64,000 nt of DNA from Candidatus Melainabacteria bacterium MEL.A1. GTDB taxonomy: Bacteria; Cyanobacteriota; Vampirovibrionia; Gastranaerophilales; Gastranaerophilaceae. Each line of letters starts with the position of its first letter. Within the stretch, counting starts at the first letter, position 1. A model generated the notes under the pieces. The model had not been told where the DNA came from and searched no databases. It was given only the letters and a program-made list of their open reading frames with translations. The position numbers and the translations under genes are program-made. This document shows positions 16,104 to 25,647 of the stretch, in pieces. Location of the stretch: positions 682,001 through 746,000 of the forward strand of contig CP017245.1 of assembly GCA_001765415.1 (NCBI GenBank), given 5' to 3'.

Positions 16104-17501
16104 TTATTTTGTTACATAGTTCAAAAGAGTTCTTACACCTGCACCAGTTGCACCTGCAATAAATTCTTTTTGAGGTTTTTCAATATATGCAGTACCTGCA
16201 ATATCAATATGCGCCCATTTTGGACCTTCAACAAATTCCTGCAAGAATACTCCCGCTGCAGAAGCTCCGCCCATTCTTGAACCTGTATTTTTCATATCTG
16301 CAATTTCTGATTTCAAGCTATCGAAATATTCTCTATCCATAGGAAGTTTCCAAAGCTTTTCACCTGCATCTTTTCCTGTTTCAATCAAACTTTCAATAAA
16401 GTTGTCATCATTTCCCATAATTCCTGAAATATGAGAACCAAGAGCAACTACACAAGCTCCTGTCAATGTAGCAATATCAATAACTTCATCAACATTAAGT
16501 TCACAAGCATAACACAAAGCATCAGCAAGAGTTAATCTTCCCTCTGCATCAGTATTATCAACTTCAATTGTCTTTCCGTTTTTAGCAGTCAAAATATCAC
16601 CAGGTTTGTAAGAAGAACCAGAAGGCATATTTTCACAAGCAGCAATCAATCCGTGAACTTCTACATCCGGCTGAAGTTTTGCCAAAGCACGCATTACGCC
16701 TAAAATACATGCTGCACCTGACATATCATCTTTCATTGTCAACATAGAAGATGCCGGTTTAATATCAAGTCCGCCAGAATCAAAACAAATACCTTTACCG
16801 ATAAGAGCAATTTTTTTCTTAACGTTCTTACCAGTATATTTAATATGAATAAATTCAGGAGGATTAACACTACCTTGACCTACTGCCAAATATGCACCCA
16901 TACCCATTCTTTGAATTTCTTCTTTATCAAAAACTTTTGTTTCAACACCTTCTAATTCAGATGCAATTTGAGCAAGTTTTTGAGGAGTAGCAATTTGGGC
17001 AGGAGTATTTGCTAAATCTCTAGTGAATTTCATTGCTTCTCCAAAAACAATTCCTTCTTCAACATCTTTTTGTGAGAAGTTAGCAAAAGTTATTTCATCT
17101 AAATGATGAGCTTTTTCTGATTTATATTTATCATAAGCATAATCAGCAATCATAGCTCCAATCGCAGCAGATTTACCATAATCTGCGTTTACATCAAAAT
17201 CAAATGCAGCTTTTTTAGCTTTGATTTGCTGCAATTTTTTGATAGATTTTGCAACTGCTTCTCTCATTTTGTTATGGTCAAATTCCTCCTTTTTACCAAA
17301 ACCGATAATCAAAATCTTATCAGCAGGAATTTGTCCTAAAGTGTGCATCAAATAAGTCTGACCAAATTTACCTTCAAAGCCGTCTTTTTCAACAGCATAA
17401 GTATTAGCAAGCTCCACAGAAGTTTTTTCACCTTCAAATTTATTAATAACCAAAACTTCTACAGGAGTAGACTTAACGTCTTGTGAAACTTTAATTTCCA
17501 T
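16104..17501 (-). CDS. pepA: Leucyl aminopeptidase (M17)
   Basis: 465 residues. The C-terminal M17 catalytic domain has GKGICFDSGGLDIKP, MKDDMSGAACILG, the signature NTDAEGRLTLADAL and GSHISGIMGND. These supply the two-metal site that releases N-terminal residues from peptides. The N-terminal regulatory domain is shorter and divergent. Cytosolic hexamer by family. PepA homologues also serve as DNA-binding accessory factors in Xer recombination in enterobacteria; its place beside a Xer-like unit may be chance. The last codons (NYVTK) resemble an arm of the dif-like site. Confidence 0.95.
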   Translation of the reverse strand: MEIKVSQDVKSTPVEVLVINKFEGEKTSVELANTYAVEKDGFEGKFGQTYLMHTLGQIPADKILIIGFGKKEEFDHNKMREAVAKSIKKLQQIKAKKAAFDFDVNADYGKSAAIGAMIADYAYDKYKSEKAHHLDEITFANFSQKDVEEGIVFGEAMKFTRDLANTPAQIATPQKLAQIASELEGVETKVFDKEEIQRMGMGAYLAVGQGSVNPPEFIHIKYTGKNVKKKIALIGKGICFDSGGLDIKPASSMLTMKDDMSGAACILGVMRALAKLQPDVEVHGLIAACENMPSGSSYKPGDILTAKNGKTIEVDNTDAEGRLTLADALCYACELNVDEVIDIATLTGACVVALGSHISGIMGNDDNFIESLIETGKDAGEKLWKLPMDREYFDSLKSEIADMKNTGSRMGGASAAGVFLQEFVEGPKWAHIDIAGTAYIEKPQKEFIAGATGAGVRTLLNYVTK

Positions 17502-17695
17502 AATCTTTCTCTCCTTTTTACTACGAAAAGTATATCACTTTAAGGAAGTTTTGTAAATTGGTATATATGTATCATTTTTTAAATATCTACTATACAAAAA
17601 CTCATAATTATGTTAAGATATGTACAGATGTAGTAGGTAAATATTTTTTGGAAATATATGCGATAAAATCAAGTTAATCTATAAGTAATTTGTGA

Positions 17696-17718
17696 CCCGA
17701 TAGGATATATGTATCGGG
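17696..17718 (+). promoter_or_regulatory. Hairpin in the rny 5' region
   Basis: CCCGATA (17696-17702) and TATCGGG (17712-17718) enclose a 9-base loop, 49 bases before the rny ATG. No T-run follows, so this is not a classic terminator; a role in mRNA stability or rny autoregulation is possible. The rest of 17502-17766 is AT-rich with nothing clear. Confidence 0.4.
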
Positions 17719-17766
17719 CATTGCGTGTATTATTAAAAAATAGAAAAGGATAAGGTATAAAACTTT

Positions 17767-19287
17767 ATGGACTTTTTATTGATTATTGCGGTTATTGCAG
17801 TAATAGCTCTAATCGCCGTGCTGTTTGTCCAGCAAAGCAAAACTAAATCCGTGCTTTTGTCTGTAGAAAAAGACAGACAAGCTCTGGAAGAAAAAGAAAA
17901 ACTGCTCCTAAAAGAAGCTCGTATCAAAGCTATTGAAGAACTTCAAGATGACAGAGAAAAACTTAATGAAGAAGAAAGAGAAAGAAGACAGGAGCTTGCA
18001 AGACAAGAACAAAAATTAGCAAAACGTGAAGACATGCTTGAAGATAAAATTCAAGAATATACTGAAAAAGACCTTCAAGCACAAAGAAAGATAGATGAAC
18101 TTCTTGAAAAAGAAGATTATTTGGCGGAAATTGTTCAAAAACAAACAACTGAATTAGAAAGAATTTCCGGCATGTCAGCTGAAGATGCTAAAAACATGCT
18201 TTTAGACCAGCTAAAACACGATTTAGCACAAGAACAAATGCAACTTGTTAGAGAAAATGAAGCTAAAATTAAAGAAACTTCTTTGGAAAAAGCAAAAGAA
18301 ATTCTTTCTACAACTATGCAAAGATGTATGATTGAGCAAGTTGTAGAAACAACAGTTTCTGTTGTAGCATTACCAAATGACGAAATGAAAGGTCGCATAA
18401 TCGGTCGTGAAGGTCGTAACATTCGTGCTTTAGAAACTCTTACAGGAGTTGATTTAATCATTGATGATACACCTGAAGCCGTTGTATTATCAAGTTTTGA
18501 TCCTGTTAGACGTGAAATTGCGAAACTTGCACTTGAAAAATTAATCGTTGACGGGCGTATTCATCCGGTTCGTATTGAAGAAATGGTTGAAAAAGCTCAA
18601 GAAGAAATTGACAAAAAGATATGGGAAGAAGGCGAAAATGCGGCTCTTGAAATGGGCGTTATGGGCTTAAACAAAGAGTTAATCAAAACACTAGGTCGCC
18701 TATATTACAGAACAAGTTATGGTCAGAACGTTTTGAAACACTCTCTTGAAGTTGGGCATATCGCAGGCATGCTTGCAGCTGAAATCGGTGCAAACGAAAA
18801 AATCGCAAAACGAGCAGGACTTTTGCACGATATCGGAAAAGCCGTAGACCAAACTCAGGAAGGTACACATATCCAACTTGGCGTTGAAATAGCATCAAGA
18901 TATGGTGAAAGACCAGAAGTAATTCACGCAATTGAAGCTCACCACGATGATGTTGTTGCAAACACAATTGAAGCAGTTCTTGTAAAAGTTGCTGACGCAA
19001 TTTCAGCAGGCAGACCGGGAGCTAGACGTGATACATTGGAAATTTACATCAAACGTTTACAAAAAATTGAAGAAATCGTAAATAGTTTTGATGGTATTAA
19101 ACAATCTTTTGCAGTTCAAGCTGGTCGTGAAGTTAGAATTATCGTTGAATCTGAAAAATTCGACGATCTTGCATCACAAAAACTTGCCAGAGATGTTGCA
19201 AAACGCATTGAAACAGAACTTGATTACCCTGGACAAATTAGAGTAACAGTAGTTAGAGAATTTCGAACTACAGAAATAGCTAAATAA
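17767..19287 (+). CDS. rny: Ribonuclease Y
   Basis: 506 residues, normal length. An N-terminal membrane anchor ([19 protein letters not shown]) leads to a long Lys/Glu coiled coil (to about 190), a KH RNA-binding domain with [15 protein letters not shown] and an HD phosphohydrolase domain with [10 protein letters not shown] and EAHHDDV. It is the membrane-bound endoribonuclease that starts mRNA decay. AAGGATAAGG lies upstream of the ATG. It is followed by ymdB, a pairing also common in Firmicutes. Confidence 0.97.
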   Translation: MDFLLIIAVIAVIALIAVLFVQQSKTKSVLLSVEKDRQALEEKEKLLLKEARIKAIEELQDDREKLNEEERERRQELARQEQKLAKREDMLEDKIQEYTEKDLQAQRKIDELLEKEDYLAEIVQKQTTELERISGMSAEDAKNMLLDQLKHDLAQEQMQLVRENEAKIKETSLEKAKEILSTTMQRCMIEQVVETTVSVVALPNDEMKGRIIGREGRNIRALETLTGVDLIIDDTPEAVVLSSFDPVRREIAKLALEKLIVDGRIHPVRIEEMVEKAQEEIDKKIWEEGENAALEMGVMGLNKELIKTLGRLYYRTSYGQNVLKHSLEVGHIAGMLAAEIGANEKIAKRAGLLHDIGKAVDQTQEGTHIQLGVEIASRYGERPEVIHAIEAHHDDVVANTIEAVLVKVADAISAGRPGARRDTLEIYIKRLQKIEEIVNSFDGIKQSFAVQAGREVRIIVESEKFDDLASQKLARDVAKRIETELDYPGQIRVTVVREFRTTEIAK

Positions 19288-19304
19288 AATTAATAAGGCG
19301 ATAT

Positions 19305-19332
19305 GGCGTTAAGGCAATAAATTCTTAACGCC
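19305..19332 (+). terminator. Hairpin between rny and ymdB
   Basis: GGCGTTAAG (19305-19313) pairs with CTTAACGCC (19324-19332). The following AAAAACCTTTT gives only a weak T-run, so it may be a partial terminator or a processing/stability hairpin that separates rny from ymdB expression. Confidence 0.5.
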
Positions 19333-19364
19333 AAAAACCTTTTATATAAAAATGGAATGCTAAG

Positions 19365-20198
19365 ATGATGAGTGATGATAAAACAATAAAAGTTATATTT
19401 TTCGGAGATATGGTTGGCAGACCGGGAAGATTTGCGCTAAGAGATTTCTTGCAAAACACAAAAAATACTGCACCTTCCTTTATCATCGCAAATGTTGAAA
19501 ACGCATCTCACGGTTTTGGTTTAACAGAAAAAAATTATAATGAAATATCCGAATATGGCGTAAATTGTATGACTTCAGGCAACCATATTTGGGATAAAAA
19601 AGAGATTTTTAACTACATCGATAGGGCAGACAAACTAATCCGCCCTATTAATTATCCTAATGGAACTGCCGGTTGCGGAAGTCGTATTTTTGAACTTGCA
19701 AATGGTGTAAAAATAGGTGTTATAAATGTTTTGGGGCGAGTATTTATGGCTCCGGTCGATTCACAATGGGTTGTTGTGAAAGACGAAATTGAACGTATTA
19801 AAAAGGTTACTCCTATTGTAATTGTTGATTTTCACGCTGAAGCAACTGCAGAAAAAATATGTTTTGCAAGATTTTGCTCAGAATTAGGAGTAAGTGCTTT
19901 TTTCGGCACACATACACATGTTCAAACTGCTGATGAACAAATTATTAACAATATGGGCTACATAACAGATGCCGGCTTTTGCGGCACAAAAGAAAGTGTA
20001 ATCGGGATGGAATACGAAACCTCATTACACAGATTTACAACTGTAGTCCCAGAACGCTATGACGTAGCTGACGGTAATGCTGTCCAAGTTAATGCTGTTG
20101 AAGTTGAAATTAATCCAACAAGCGGGCATACTGTAGCTATAAGAAGAATTTTTTGTTACGTAGATAAAGAAAAAAAGGAAGCGGAAAATGAAAAGTGA
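19365..20198 (+). CDS. ymdB: YmdB/TIGR00282 metallophosphoesterase
   Basis: 277 residues. Family motifs in order: FFGDMVGRPGR (residues 12-22), IIANVENASHGFGLTEKN, TSGNHIWDKKE, VDFHAEATAEK, GTHTHVQTADE. These build the di-metal site; B. subtilis YmdB hydrolyses 2',3'-cyclic nucleotides and affects RNase Y-linked gene expression. Two ATGs in a row occur at the start. It overlaps the following PHP gene by 11 bases, so coupled translation is likely. Confidence 0.93.
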   Translation: MMSDDKTIKVIFFGDMVGRPGRFALRDFLQNTKNTAPSFIIANVENASHGFGLTEKNYNEISEYGVNCMTSGNHIWDKKEIFNYIDRADKLIRPINYPNGTAGCGSRIFELANGVKIGVINVLGRVFMAPVDSQWVVVKDEIERIKKVTPIVIVDFHAEATAEKICFARFCSELGVSAFFGTHTHVQTADEQIINNMGYITDAGFCGTKESVIGMEYETSLHRFTTVVPERYDVADGNAVQVNAVEVEINPTSGHTVAIRRIFCYVDKEKKEAENEK

Positions 20199-21042
20199 TT
20201 TGCATATTCACACCCTTTATTCCGACGGAGTATTTTCGCCGGAAAAGATTGTCGACACCGCAATTGATGTCGGATTACAAGCAATTGCTTTGACAGACCA
20301 CGATAACGTTTTGTCCTATCCGGTCGCCAAAGAATATTTAAAAAAAACAGGTAGAGAAAATAAACTTGAAATCATTCAAGGTATTGAGGTTAACACACTT
20401 TACAAAAATTACGAAGTTCATATTTTGGGATATTTTATGGATGTTAATAACAGTGATTTTCAAAATATGCTAAAAATGCAGCAACAAGCTCGTGTCAAAC
20501 AAACTAAAGAAATTATCAATTTATTAGCTAAAAAAGAAGGTATTCGCATAAAATTTGAAGATATTAAAAAACAAGTTGCAGAAGGCGGAAGTATCGGTCG
20601 TCCTCATATTGCAAAAGCGATTACAAATGCAGGTGGAACGTCAAGTGTTATTGAGGCTTATGCAAAATATATACATGATGATTCTCCAGTTTATGTTCAG
20701 AGAAAAACTGTTACTCCACAAGATGCAGTTGAAATCATTTATGATGCAGGTGGAATTCCTGTAATAGCCCACCCTCATGATTTGGATATCGCAGAAGAAT
20801 TGGTTAAAGAATTAATGCAATATGGATTGAGAGGAATTGAAGCTTACCACAGAAAGCACTCGCCGGCTTGCGTTGAATATTTTTCGTCTATGGCAGAAGA
20901 ATTAGGTTTAATCGTAACGGGTGGCTCCGATTTCCACGCACCAAATATTATGAATGGTCAAATTGTTTTGGGTAAAAACTTCGTACCTGAATGGGTTTAC
21001 GAAAAACTTATTGCAGAAAAAAAACGTATTGATATGGCATAA
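20188..21042 (+). CDS. PHP domain phosphoesterase (RNase AM/YciV-like)
   Basis: 284 residues. The opening DLHIHTLYSDG, LTDHDNV and EVNTLY motifs, later IAHPHD and GGSDFHA, are the metal ligands of the PHP fold. The closest characterised relatives remove phosphates from 3',5'-nucleoside bisphosphates or trim RNA 5' ends, which would fit with the rny-ymdB neighbourhood. This substrate assignment is inference from family and context. Overlaps ymdB by 11 bases. Confidence 0.9.
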   Translation: MKSDLHIHTLYSDGVFSPEKIVDTAIDVGLQAIALTDHDNVLSYPVAKEYLKKTGRENKLEIIQGIEVNTLYKNYEVHILGYFMDVNNSDFQNMLKMQQQARVKQTKEIINLLAKKEGIRIKFEDIKKQVAEGGSIGRPHIAKAITNAGGTSSVIEAYAKYIHDDSPVYVQRKTVTPQDAVEIIYDAGGIPVIAHPHDLDIAEELVKELMQYGLRGIEAYHRKHSPACVEYFSSMAEELGLIVTGGSDFHAPNIMNGQIVLGKNFVPEWVYEKLIAEKKRIDMA

Positions 21043-21055
21043 TTAAAGAGGTATT

Positions 21056-21697
21056 ATGACGAAAAAACATTATTGGAAACTTGAATATTCTATTGCTTTA
21101 TTTGTGTTTTTAGGAGTTTTGCTTTTAATAATGCCGTTTTCTATTGAAAACACTCGTCAAGCAGGCTTTATTTCTAAGTGGAATGAAAAATTTAACCGTA
21201 TTGAATACATGTTTTCTGTAATGAATGCGCACATTACGGATGATATGCTCAAAAGCCTGAACAGAGCTAAAACACCGCAAGAAAGAGAAAAACTCCTTCT
21301 TACACTTATCAAACCATACTTGAGAATTGATATTGATGGAATGCCTGTAAAACATTACCATCCCAAATATATGAATGGTGCAAAGGTATATAGAGGACAA
21401 ACGTACTTTTTTGACGAATTTTATTTCGCAGAAAACAATTCAATTGTTGGAATAAAAGATATTCAATCTAACAAAACTGATGACGTTTTATTCTTAATGA
21501 TGTTTGATATGAACGGAATCTTACCTCCAAATAAATGGGGAAAAGATATTTTCGGTATAAATATTTATGATGGCGGAGAAATACAACCTTTCGGATTTGA
21601 TATGGACATGCCGGCACTCAAAAAAGATTGTTCCGAAACGGGAACAGGAGTTACTTGCTCTTACTATTACAAGATTGGTGGTGGATTTGATGAATAA
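21056..21697 (+). CDS. Membrane-anchored pilin-like protein lacking a canonical cleavage site
   Basis: 213 residues. One N-terminal membrane segment (SIALFVFLGVLLLIMPF) and an extracytoplasmic domain. Its FDMNGILPPNKWGKDIFGI segment matches DVNGFKKPNKMGTDIFYF of the prepilin at 3920-4849, so it seems to share the globular fold of these pilins but has no AFTLAE processing motif. It may be a minor pseudopilin or a fixed anchor. Overlaps the next gene by eight bases. Confidence 0.7.
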   Translation: MTKKHYWKLEYSIALFVFLGVLLLIMPFSIENTRQAGFISKWNEKFNRIEYMFSVMNAHITDDMLKSLNRAKTPQEREKLLLTLIKPYLRIDIDGMPVKHYHPKYMNGAKVYRGQTYFFDEFYFAENNSIVGIKDIQSNKTDDVLFLMMFDMNGILPPNKWGKDIFGINIYDGGEIQPFGFDMDMPALKKDCSETGTGVTCSYYYKIGGGFDE

Positions 21698-22283
21698 TAT
21701 AAAAAGAGTTTGCGTATTCGCATCTTCTTGCAATTATCTTGACAAATCTTACTACAAAACGGCTGCAGAATTTGGTAAATTACTTGCGAAATCTGGGTTT
21801 GATATGGTTTATGGAGGAAGTTCGCTGGGATTGATGTGGGCTTGTGCAGAACAAGTTAAGTTAAATGGTAAACAAATAATCGGAGTAATGCCTGAAAAAT
21901 TGTACAACATGGGAGTTTTCACCGATAGTTGTGTAAACCTTACTGTAACACCTTGTATGCGTTCCAGAAAAGCCAAAATGGATGAACTATCAGATGCTGT
22001 AGTCGCACTTGCCGGAGGTTTTGGAACACTTGAAGAATTGTCTGAAATGATTGTTCAAAAGCAACTCGGCTACAACAACAAACCAATTATAATTCTCAAT
22101 ACAAATGGTTTTTACGACAAATTGATAGAATTTTTTGAAGAAATTATTTCTCAGAAATTCGCCTCAGAAAAAAGTAGGGAGATTTTTTTTGTAGCAAAAA
22201 CTCCATCAGAAGCAATTGAATACCTAAAAAAATATAATTATACAGATATAAATGTCACAAAAGAAGAACTTTATAAAAGATAA
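21690..22283 (+). CDS. LOG family protein (cytokinin nucleoside-5'-monophosphate phosphoribohydrolase-like)
   Basis: 197 residues from the ATG at 21690, overlapping the previous gene's end; the longer frame has no homologous sequence before it. MVYGGSSLGLMW, MRSRKAKM and AGGFGTLEE are the LOG motifs (PGGxGTxxE usual; Ala replaces Pro here). Such enzymes release the base from nucleoside 5'-monophosphates. Ends in a strong terminator. Confidence 0.9.
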   Translation: MNNIKRVCVFASSCNYLDKSYYKTAAEFGKLLAKSGFDMVYGGSSLGLMWACAEQVKLNGKQIIGVMPEKLYNMGVFTDSCVNLTVTPCMRSRKAKMDELSDAVVALAGGFGTLEELSEMIVQKQLGYNNKPIIILNTNGFYDKLIEFFEEIISQKFASEKSREIFFVAKTPSEAIEYLKKYNYTDINVTKEELYKR

Positions 22284-22312
22284 AAAAATAGAGCCAATTG
22301 GCTCTATTTTTT
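22283..22312. terminator. Bidirectional terminator
   Basis: AAAAAATAGAGCC, loop AATT, GGCTCTATTTTTT. Thirteen perfect pairs, shared by the LOG gene and the convergent gene at 22311. Confidence 0.9.
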
Positions 22313-23054
22313 ATACCTCTTTTGCTATTTTCATATTAACTTTTTTAAGTTTTTTTTGTTCTTTAGCAAGTCGTTTTGCTTCTTCTTTCTTTTGAATTGC
22401 GTTATTTCTTATTTCTAACAATTTGTTTAACCAACCGGTTGGTTGCCCAAATTCAGGAGCTAATTTGTCAGCTTTTTTACCATTTCTTTTTGTTTTCAAC
22501 CCTGCAAAGAAAGATGAATTGTTAGCTTGTTTTTCAATTTTTTGAGTAAAATTTTTATACAAATATTCGTCTATTTCTTCTTTATGAGGAGCTTTTACAA
22601 GAGTATCAGCCAAATTGTTAAATTCTTTAAGGTTTTCTCCAGATAAACCAACTAAACCAGGAGCATAAGCATCTATCCTACGATAATCAGCTTCTAATCT
22701 GCCTGTATTACCTGTCACATCTTTATAAAAAGCAAAACCTACATCGGTTCCCAATTCTTTATTTTTTACTACTAATTGTGTTCTTGACTTATCAAAAGTT
22801 AAAGTAGTTTTTGGATGTAAATTTTCCACAAAATGGTTAAATTTGGCTAAAACAGCTTCGCCCATTGTTCTTACATCATGCAATTTTCTAATATCAACTT
22901 TTTGATAAGATAAATTTGCTTCATTTACAACTCTATCCATACCCATTTGAGTTAATCCTCTAACAAGCTTTATAACAGGTTTATCGACATAGCCGTTAAA
23001 AGTTGGTTGTGAATTGTGTTGTGGAGTTGCTAAACTAATTGATTGTACGTTCAT
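22311..23054 (-). CDS. Hypothetical protein with N-terminal PTFNGY motif
   Basis: 247 residues, no recognised domain. The N terminus (TPQHNSQPTFNGYVDKP) has the same PTF.G(F/Y) motif as the gene at 11393-11989. The body is mixed alpha/beta and the tail (last 35 residues) a Lys-rich helix, KKEEAKRLAKEQKKLKKVN. No signal peptide. AAAGGAAAT precedes the ATG. Likely a lineage-restricted cytoplasmic protein of unknown function. Confidence 0.7.
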   Translation of the reverse strand: MNVQSISLATPQHNSQPTFNGYVDKPVIKLVRGLTQMGMDRVVNEANLSYQKVDIRKLHDVRTMGEAVLAKFNHFVENLHPKTTLTFDKSRTQLVVKNKELGTDVGFAFYKDVTGNTGRLEADYRRIDAYAPGLVGLSGENLKEFNNLADTLVKAPHKEEIDEYLYKNFTQKIEKQANNSSFFAGLKTKRNGKKADKLAPEFGQPTGWLNKLLEIRNNAIQKKEEAKRLAKEQKKLKKVNMKIAKEV

Positions 23055-23111
23055 TTTTTTATTTCCTTTTCTTTATTAGTCACACTTGCTCTCTTTTTCT
23101 TATTTTGCGGA

Positions 23112-23645
23112 CTAATATTGAAGCATTGAAACATTTTTAGGGGAATCAACCAATTTTTCTCTACCTTTTAATGCGGTCAATTCAATTAAAAAAGCAGTAC
23201 CTACAAGATTTGCACCGGCTTTTTTAACAAGTTTACAAGCAGCCTCTGCTGTTCCGCCTGTTGCTAACAAGTCGTCTACAACCAACACATTTGCACCTTG
23301 TGGAAATGCATCTTGGTGAATTTCAATTTTATCTGTGCCATATTCAAGAGAATATTCTTGAGAATAAGTTGCTGCAGGCAATTTATTTGGTTTTCTAACC
23401 GGAACAAATCCAATCCCCATTTTATAAGCCATTGGCATACCTAAAATAAAGCCACGACTTTCAATACCAGCGATATAATCGATTTTTTCATCCTTAAATT
23501 GCTCACAAAGATAATCAACAATTACCCTTAAAGTTTCTGCATCCTTTAGAGCAGTTGTGATATCACGAAAGATAATTCCTTCTTTCGGAAAATCTTTTAT
23601 ATCTCTGATTTTGCTTTTTACATCGACTATTGTTTGTGTTGCCAT
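23112..23645 (-). CDS. apt: Adenine phosphoribosyltransferase
   Basis: 177 residues, usual length. It salvages adenine to AMP with PRPP. The PRPP loop VLVVDDLLATGGTAEAA is at about 120-136, and IAGIESRGFILG and FVPVRKPNKLP are the other family blocks. AAAGGAG precedes the ATG. It lies 17 bases downstream of the glycosyltransferase gene and may share its transcript. Confidence 0.97.
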   Translation of the reverse strand: MATQTIVDVKSKIRDIKDFPKEGIIFRDITTALKDAETLRVIVDYLCEQFKDEKIDYIAGIESRGFILGMPMAYKMGIGFVPVRKPNKLPAATYSQEYSLEYGTDKIEIHQDAFPQGANVLVVDDLLATGGTAEAACKLVKKAGANLVGTAFLIELTALKGREKLVDSPKNVSMLQY

Positions 23646-23662
23646 TTATTTTTCTCCTTTTA

Positions 23663-25153
23663 TTACTTTTTTAATTTATCATCTTTGATTAATTTTTCCA
23701 ACAATTTGAAATCTTTTATGTTAAAATCCTTAAAATTTATATCACCATGAAAACTCTTTTCCAATAACAACTGTTTTAATTTTTCTGTATATTCTTTTGT
23801 GAAAGCTTTAGTTTTTCCCAATTCATTTAAAATTAAATCCTTTATACTTGCTTCTTCTTCACGAACCAAACCGTGAGCAGTTTTTCCCCAATTCATATCT
23901 TTTTTCATAAACAAAATTTTAAAACAGATATAAAGCACTAACGGAAACCAAATTATCAATAAGTAAACCGAAGTTTCCAAAGCCTCAAAAGTCGCATCCA
24001 ATCTTGGCATGTAATCATATCTTCTCAAAGCATATCTTGCTGCAAAGAAAAATCCAAAACCGATTAAACAACCGATGATTATTGAAGAATAAAGCATGTG
24101 AGGAGGAGCTTGTTTTGCCAGAACTTTAAATCCCCTGATTAAGATTTCCATTAAAAACCAACCCGGCATAATAAATTCTGAAATATATGCCATCATATCA
24201 AGCCCTGCACGAAGTGACATATCTTTTGAACAAAGAGCAGCTCCTGAATATTCAAGATAACGCCTGATTGTTCCTTCCAACCATCTTCTTCTCTGTCTAT
24301 ACAAAGGTTTTACGTAAATAATACCTTCTTCATAAACAATAGCATCAGGGCAAAATCTGATATCCCAGCCTTTTATGTGCATTCTTGTAGACATATCCAA
24401 ATCATCTACAATCGTATAATTGTTCCATCCGCCAATATCCTCAATAGCTTGGCGTTTAATCAATTCTCCATTACCTCTTAATTCTACTGCACCTTTTACA
24501 GAATCTCTTCCAACTTGAAAGTATGTATCAAGAGTGTATTCGTTATTTTGGCAACGAGTTAAAAGATTTGTATTTTTGTTTCTGATAACTTTTCTAGCTT
24601 GAACTGCTCCAACATCTTTTGGTTCAAGATGAGGTATCAAAGTTGTTAAGAAATCAGCATCAACTGTCGCATCTGCATCAAAAACCAAAATGGCTTCACC
24701 TTTAGCAATTTTAAAAGCATCATTCAATACAGCTGATTTACCGGGAAAAGCATCTTTGGGTCTGATAAGAGCAGTAACTTTATCATATTTTTGTTCCAAA
24801 TCTTTTATAACAGATGCAGTATTATCAACACTTCTGTCATCTATTACGATTACTTCAAAATTTTCATAATCCATATCCAAAATATTTTGAACAGTGTTCG
24901 CAATAACGCATTCTTCGTCATGCGCAGGAATTAAAACAGATACAAAAGGTTTGTAATTTTCGTTTATAACTTGCGGATATTTTTGAAGCTTACGTTTTTG
25001 GAGCTTATAAGAAAGATTCATAAACCCTACGTACAAGGACATTAAAAAGCAAAGTATCGCAAGTCCCCATACCGTATTAAAATAACTTTGAAATATATAT
25101 ATAAAAACTCCCAGACCAAAAACTATACAAAATAATAAAATTCTTTCTTTCAT
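23663..25153 (-). CDS. Membrane-bound family 2 glycosyltransferase (poly-beta-GlcNAc/hyaluronan synthase-like)
   Basis: 496 residues. Two N-terminal membrane segments, a cytosolic GT-A domain, then about four C-terminal membrane segments and a charged tail. Catalytic motifs: DDRSVDN, DADATVD, GNGELI and QRRRW (the processive-synthase QxxRW pattern). Such enzymes polymerise and export a beta-linked polysaccharide. The substrate cannot be told from sequence. No ica/pga partner is adjacent, so capsule, biofilm matrix or another envelope polymer is possible. Confidence 0.88.
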   Translation of the reverse strand: MKERILLFCIVFGLGVFIYIFQSYFNTVWGLAILCFLMSLYVGFMNLSYKLQKRKLQKYPQVINENYKPFVSVLIPAHDEECVIANTVQNILDMDYENFEVIVIDDRSVDNTASVIKDLEQKYDKVTALIRPKDAFPGKSAVLNDAFKIAKGEAILVFDADATVDADFLTTLIPHLEPKDVGAVQARKVIRNKNTNLLTRCQNNEYTLDTYFQVGRDSVKGAVELRGNGELIKRQAIEDIGGWNNYTIVDDLDMSTRMHIKGWDIRFCPDAIVYEEGIIYVKPLYRQRRRWLEGTIRRYLEYSGAALCSKDMSLRAGLDMMAYISEFIMPGWFLMEILIRGFKVLAKQAPPHMLYSSIIIGCLIGFGFFFAARYALRRYDYMPRLDATFEALETSVYLLIIWFPLVLYICFKILFMKKDMNWGKTAHGLVREEEASIKDLILNELGKTKAFTKEYTEKLKQLLLEKSFHGDINFKDFNIKDFKLLEKLIKDDKLKK

Positions 25154-25252
25154 TCACACACTCCAATCCTTTAATATTATAGCAAAAACTATTTTAATTT
25201 CCTACAAATGTATGTTTTAAATGTAAAAAAGTGTTAAAAATCGTTAAAACAC

Positions 25253-25280
25253 TTGATTTTAAAAACTATTCAGCTATAAT
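25253..25280 (+). promoter_or_regulatory. Promoter of the HU gene
   Basis: TTGATT (25253-25258), 16-base spacer, TATAAT (25275-25280), 34 bases before the ATG with AGAAGGAG in between. Confidence 0.75.
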
Positions 25281-25313
25281 AAAACTTGTACAAAGAGAAG
25301 AAGGAGTTTAATA

Positions 25314-25589
25314 ATGAACAAAGAAGAATTAGTACAAGAAATCGCTAAAAAAGCAAGTGTAACTCAAAAAGAAGCTGCTGAAGTATTGGCTGCTTTGATT
25401 GAAACAGTTCAAAAAACAGTTTCTAAAGGTAAAAAAGTTACTTTAGTTGGTTTTGGTACATTCGAAGCTAGAAAAAGAGCTGCTAGAATTGGCCGTAACC
25501 CACAAACTGGTAAAGAATTGAAAATCCCTGCTACAACAGTTCCAGCTTTCTCAGCAGGTAAAAAATTCAAAGATGCTGTTAACAAATAG
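25314..25589 (+). CDS. hup: HU-type DNA-binding protein
   Basis: 91 residues, typical. The helical N-terminal half dimerises; the beta-arm signature GRNPQTGKELKIPATTVPAF with the DNA-intercalating Pro is complete, ending AGKKFKDAVN. It bends and compacts DNA, and is a natural accessory factor for recombination. Strong Shine-Dalgarno and promoter, terminator directly after: a monocistronic, highly expressed gene. Confidence 0.97.
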   Translation: MNKEELVQEIAKKASVTQKEAAEVLAALIETVQKTVSKGKKVTLVGFGTFEARKRAARIGRNPQTGKELKIPATTVPAFSAGKKFKDAVNK

Positions 25590-25612
25590 TTTCTTGAATT
25601 GAGAAAAAAATT

Positions 25613-25645
25613 AAAATGCACTTTCTAAAAAGAAGGTGCATTTTT
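25613..25645. terminator. Terminator after hup
   Basis: AAAATGCACTTTCT pairs with AGAAGGTGCATTTT (one G-T pair), loop AAAA, followed by a T-run. Confidence 0.85.
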
Positions 25646-25647
25646 TA

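Noticed and set aside
17696-17718. Terminator or riboswitch before rny
   Set aside because: The hairpin lacks a T-run and no known riboswitch core was recognised; kept only as an unassigned hairpin.
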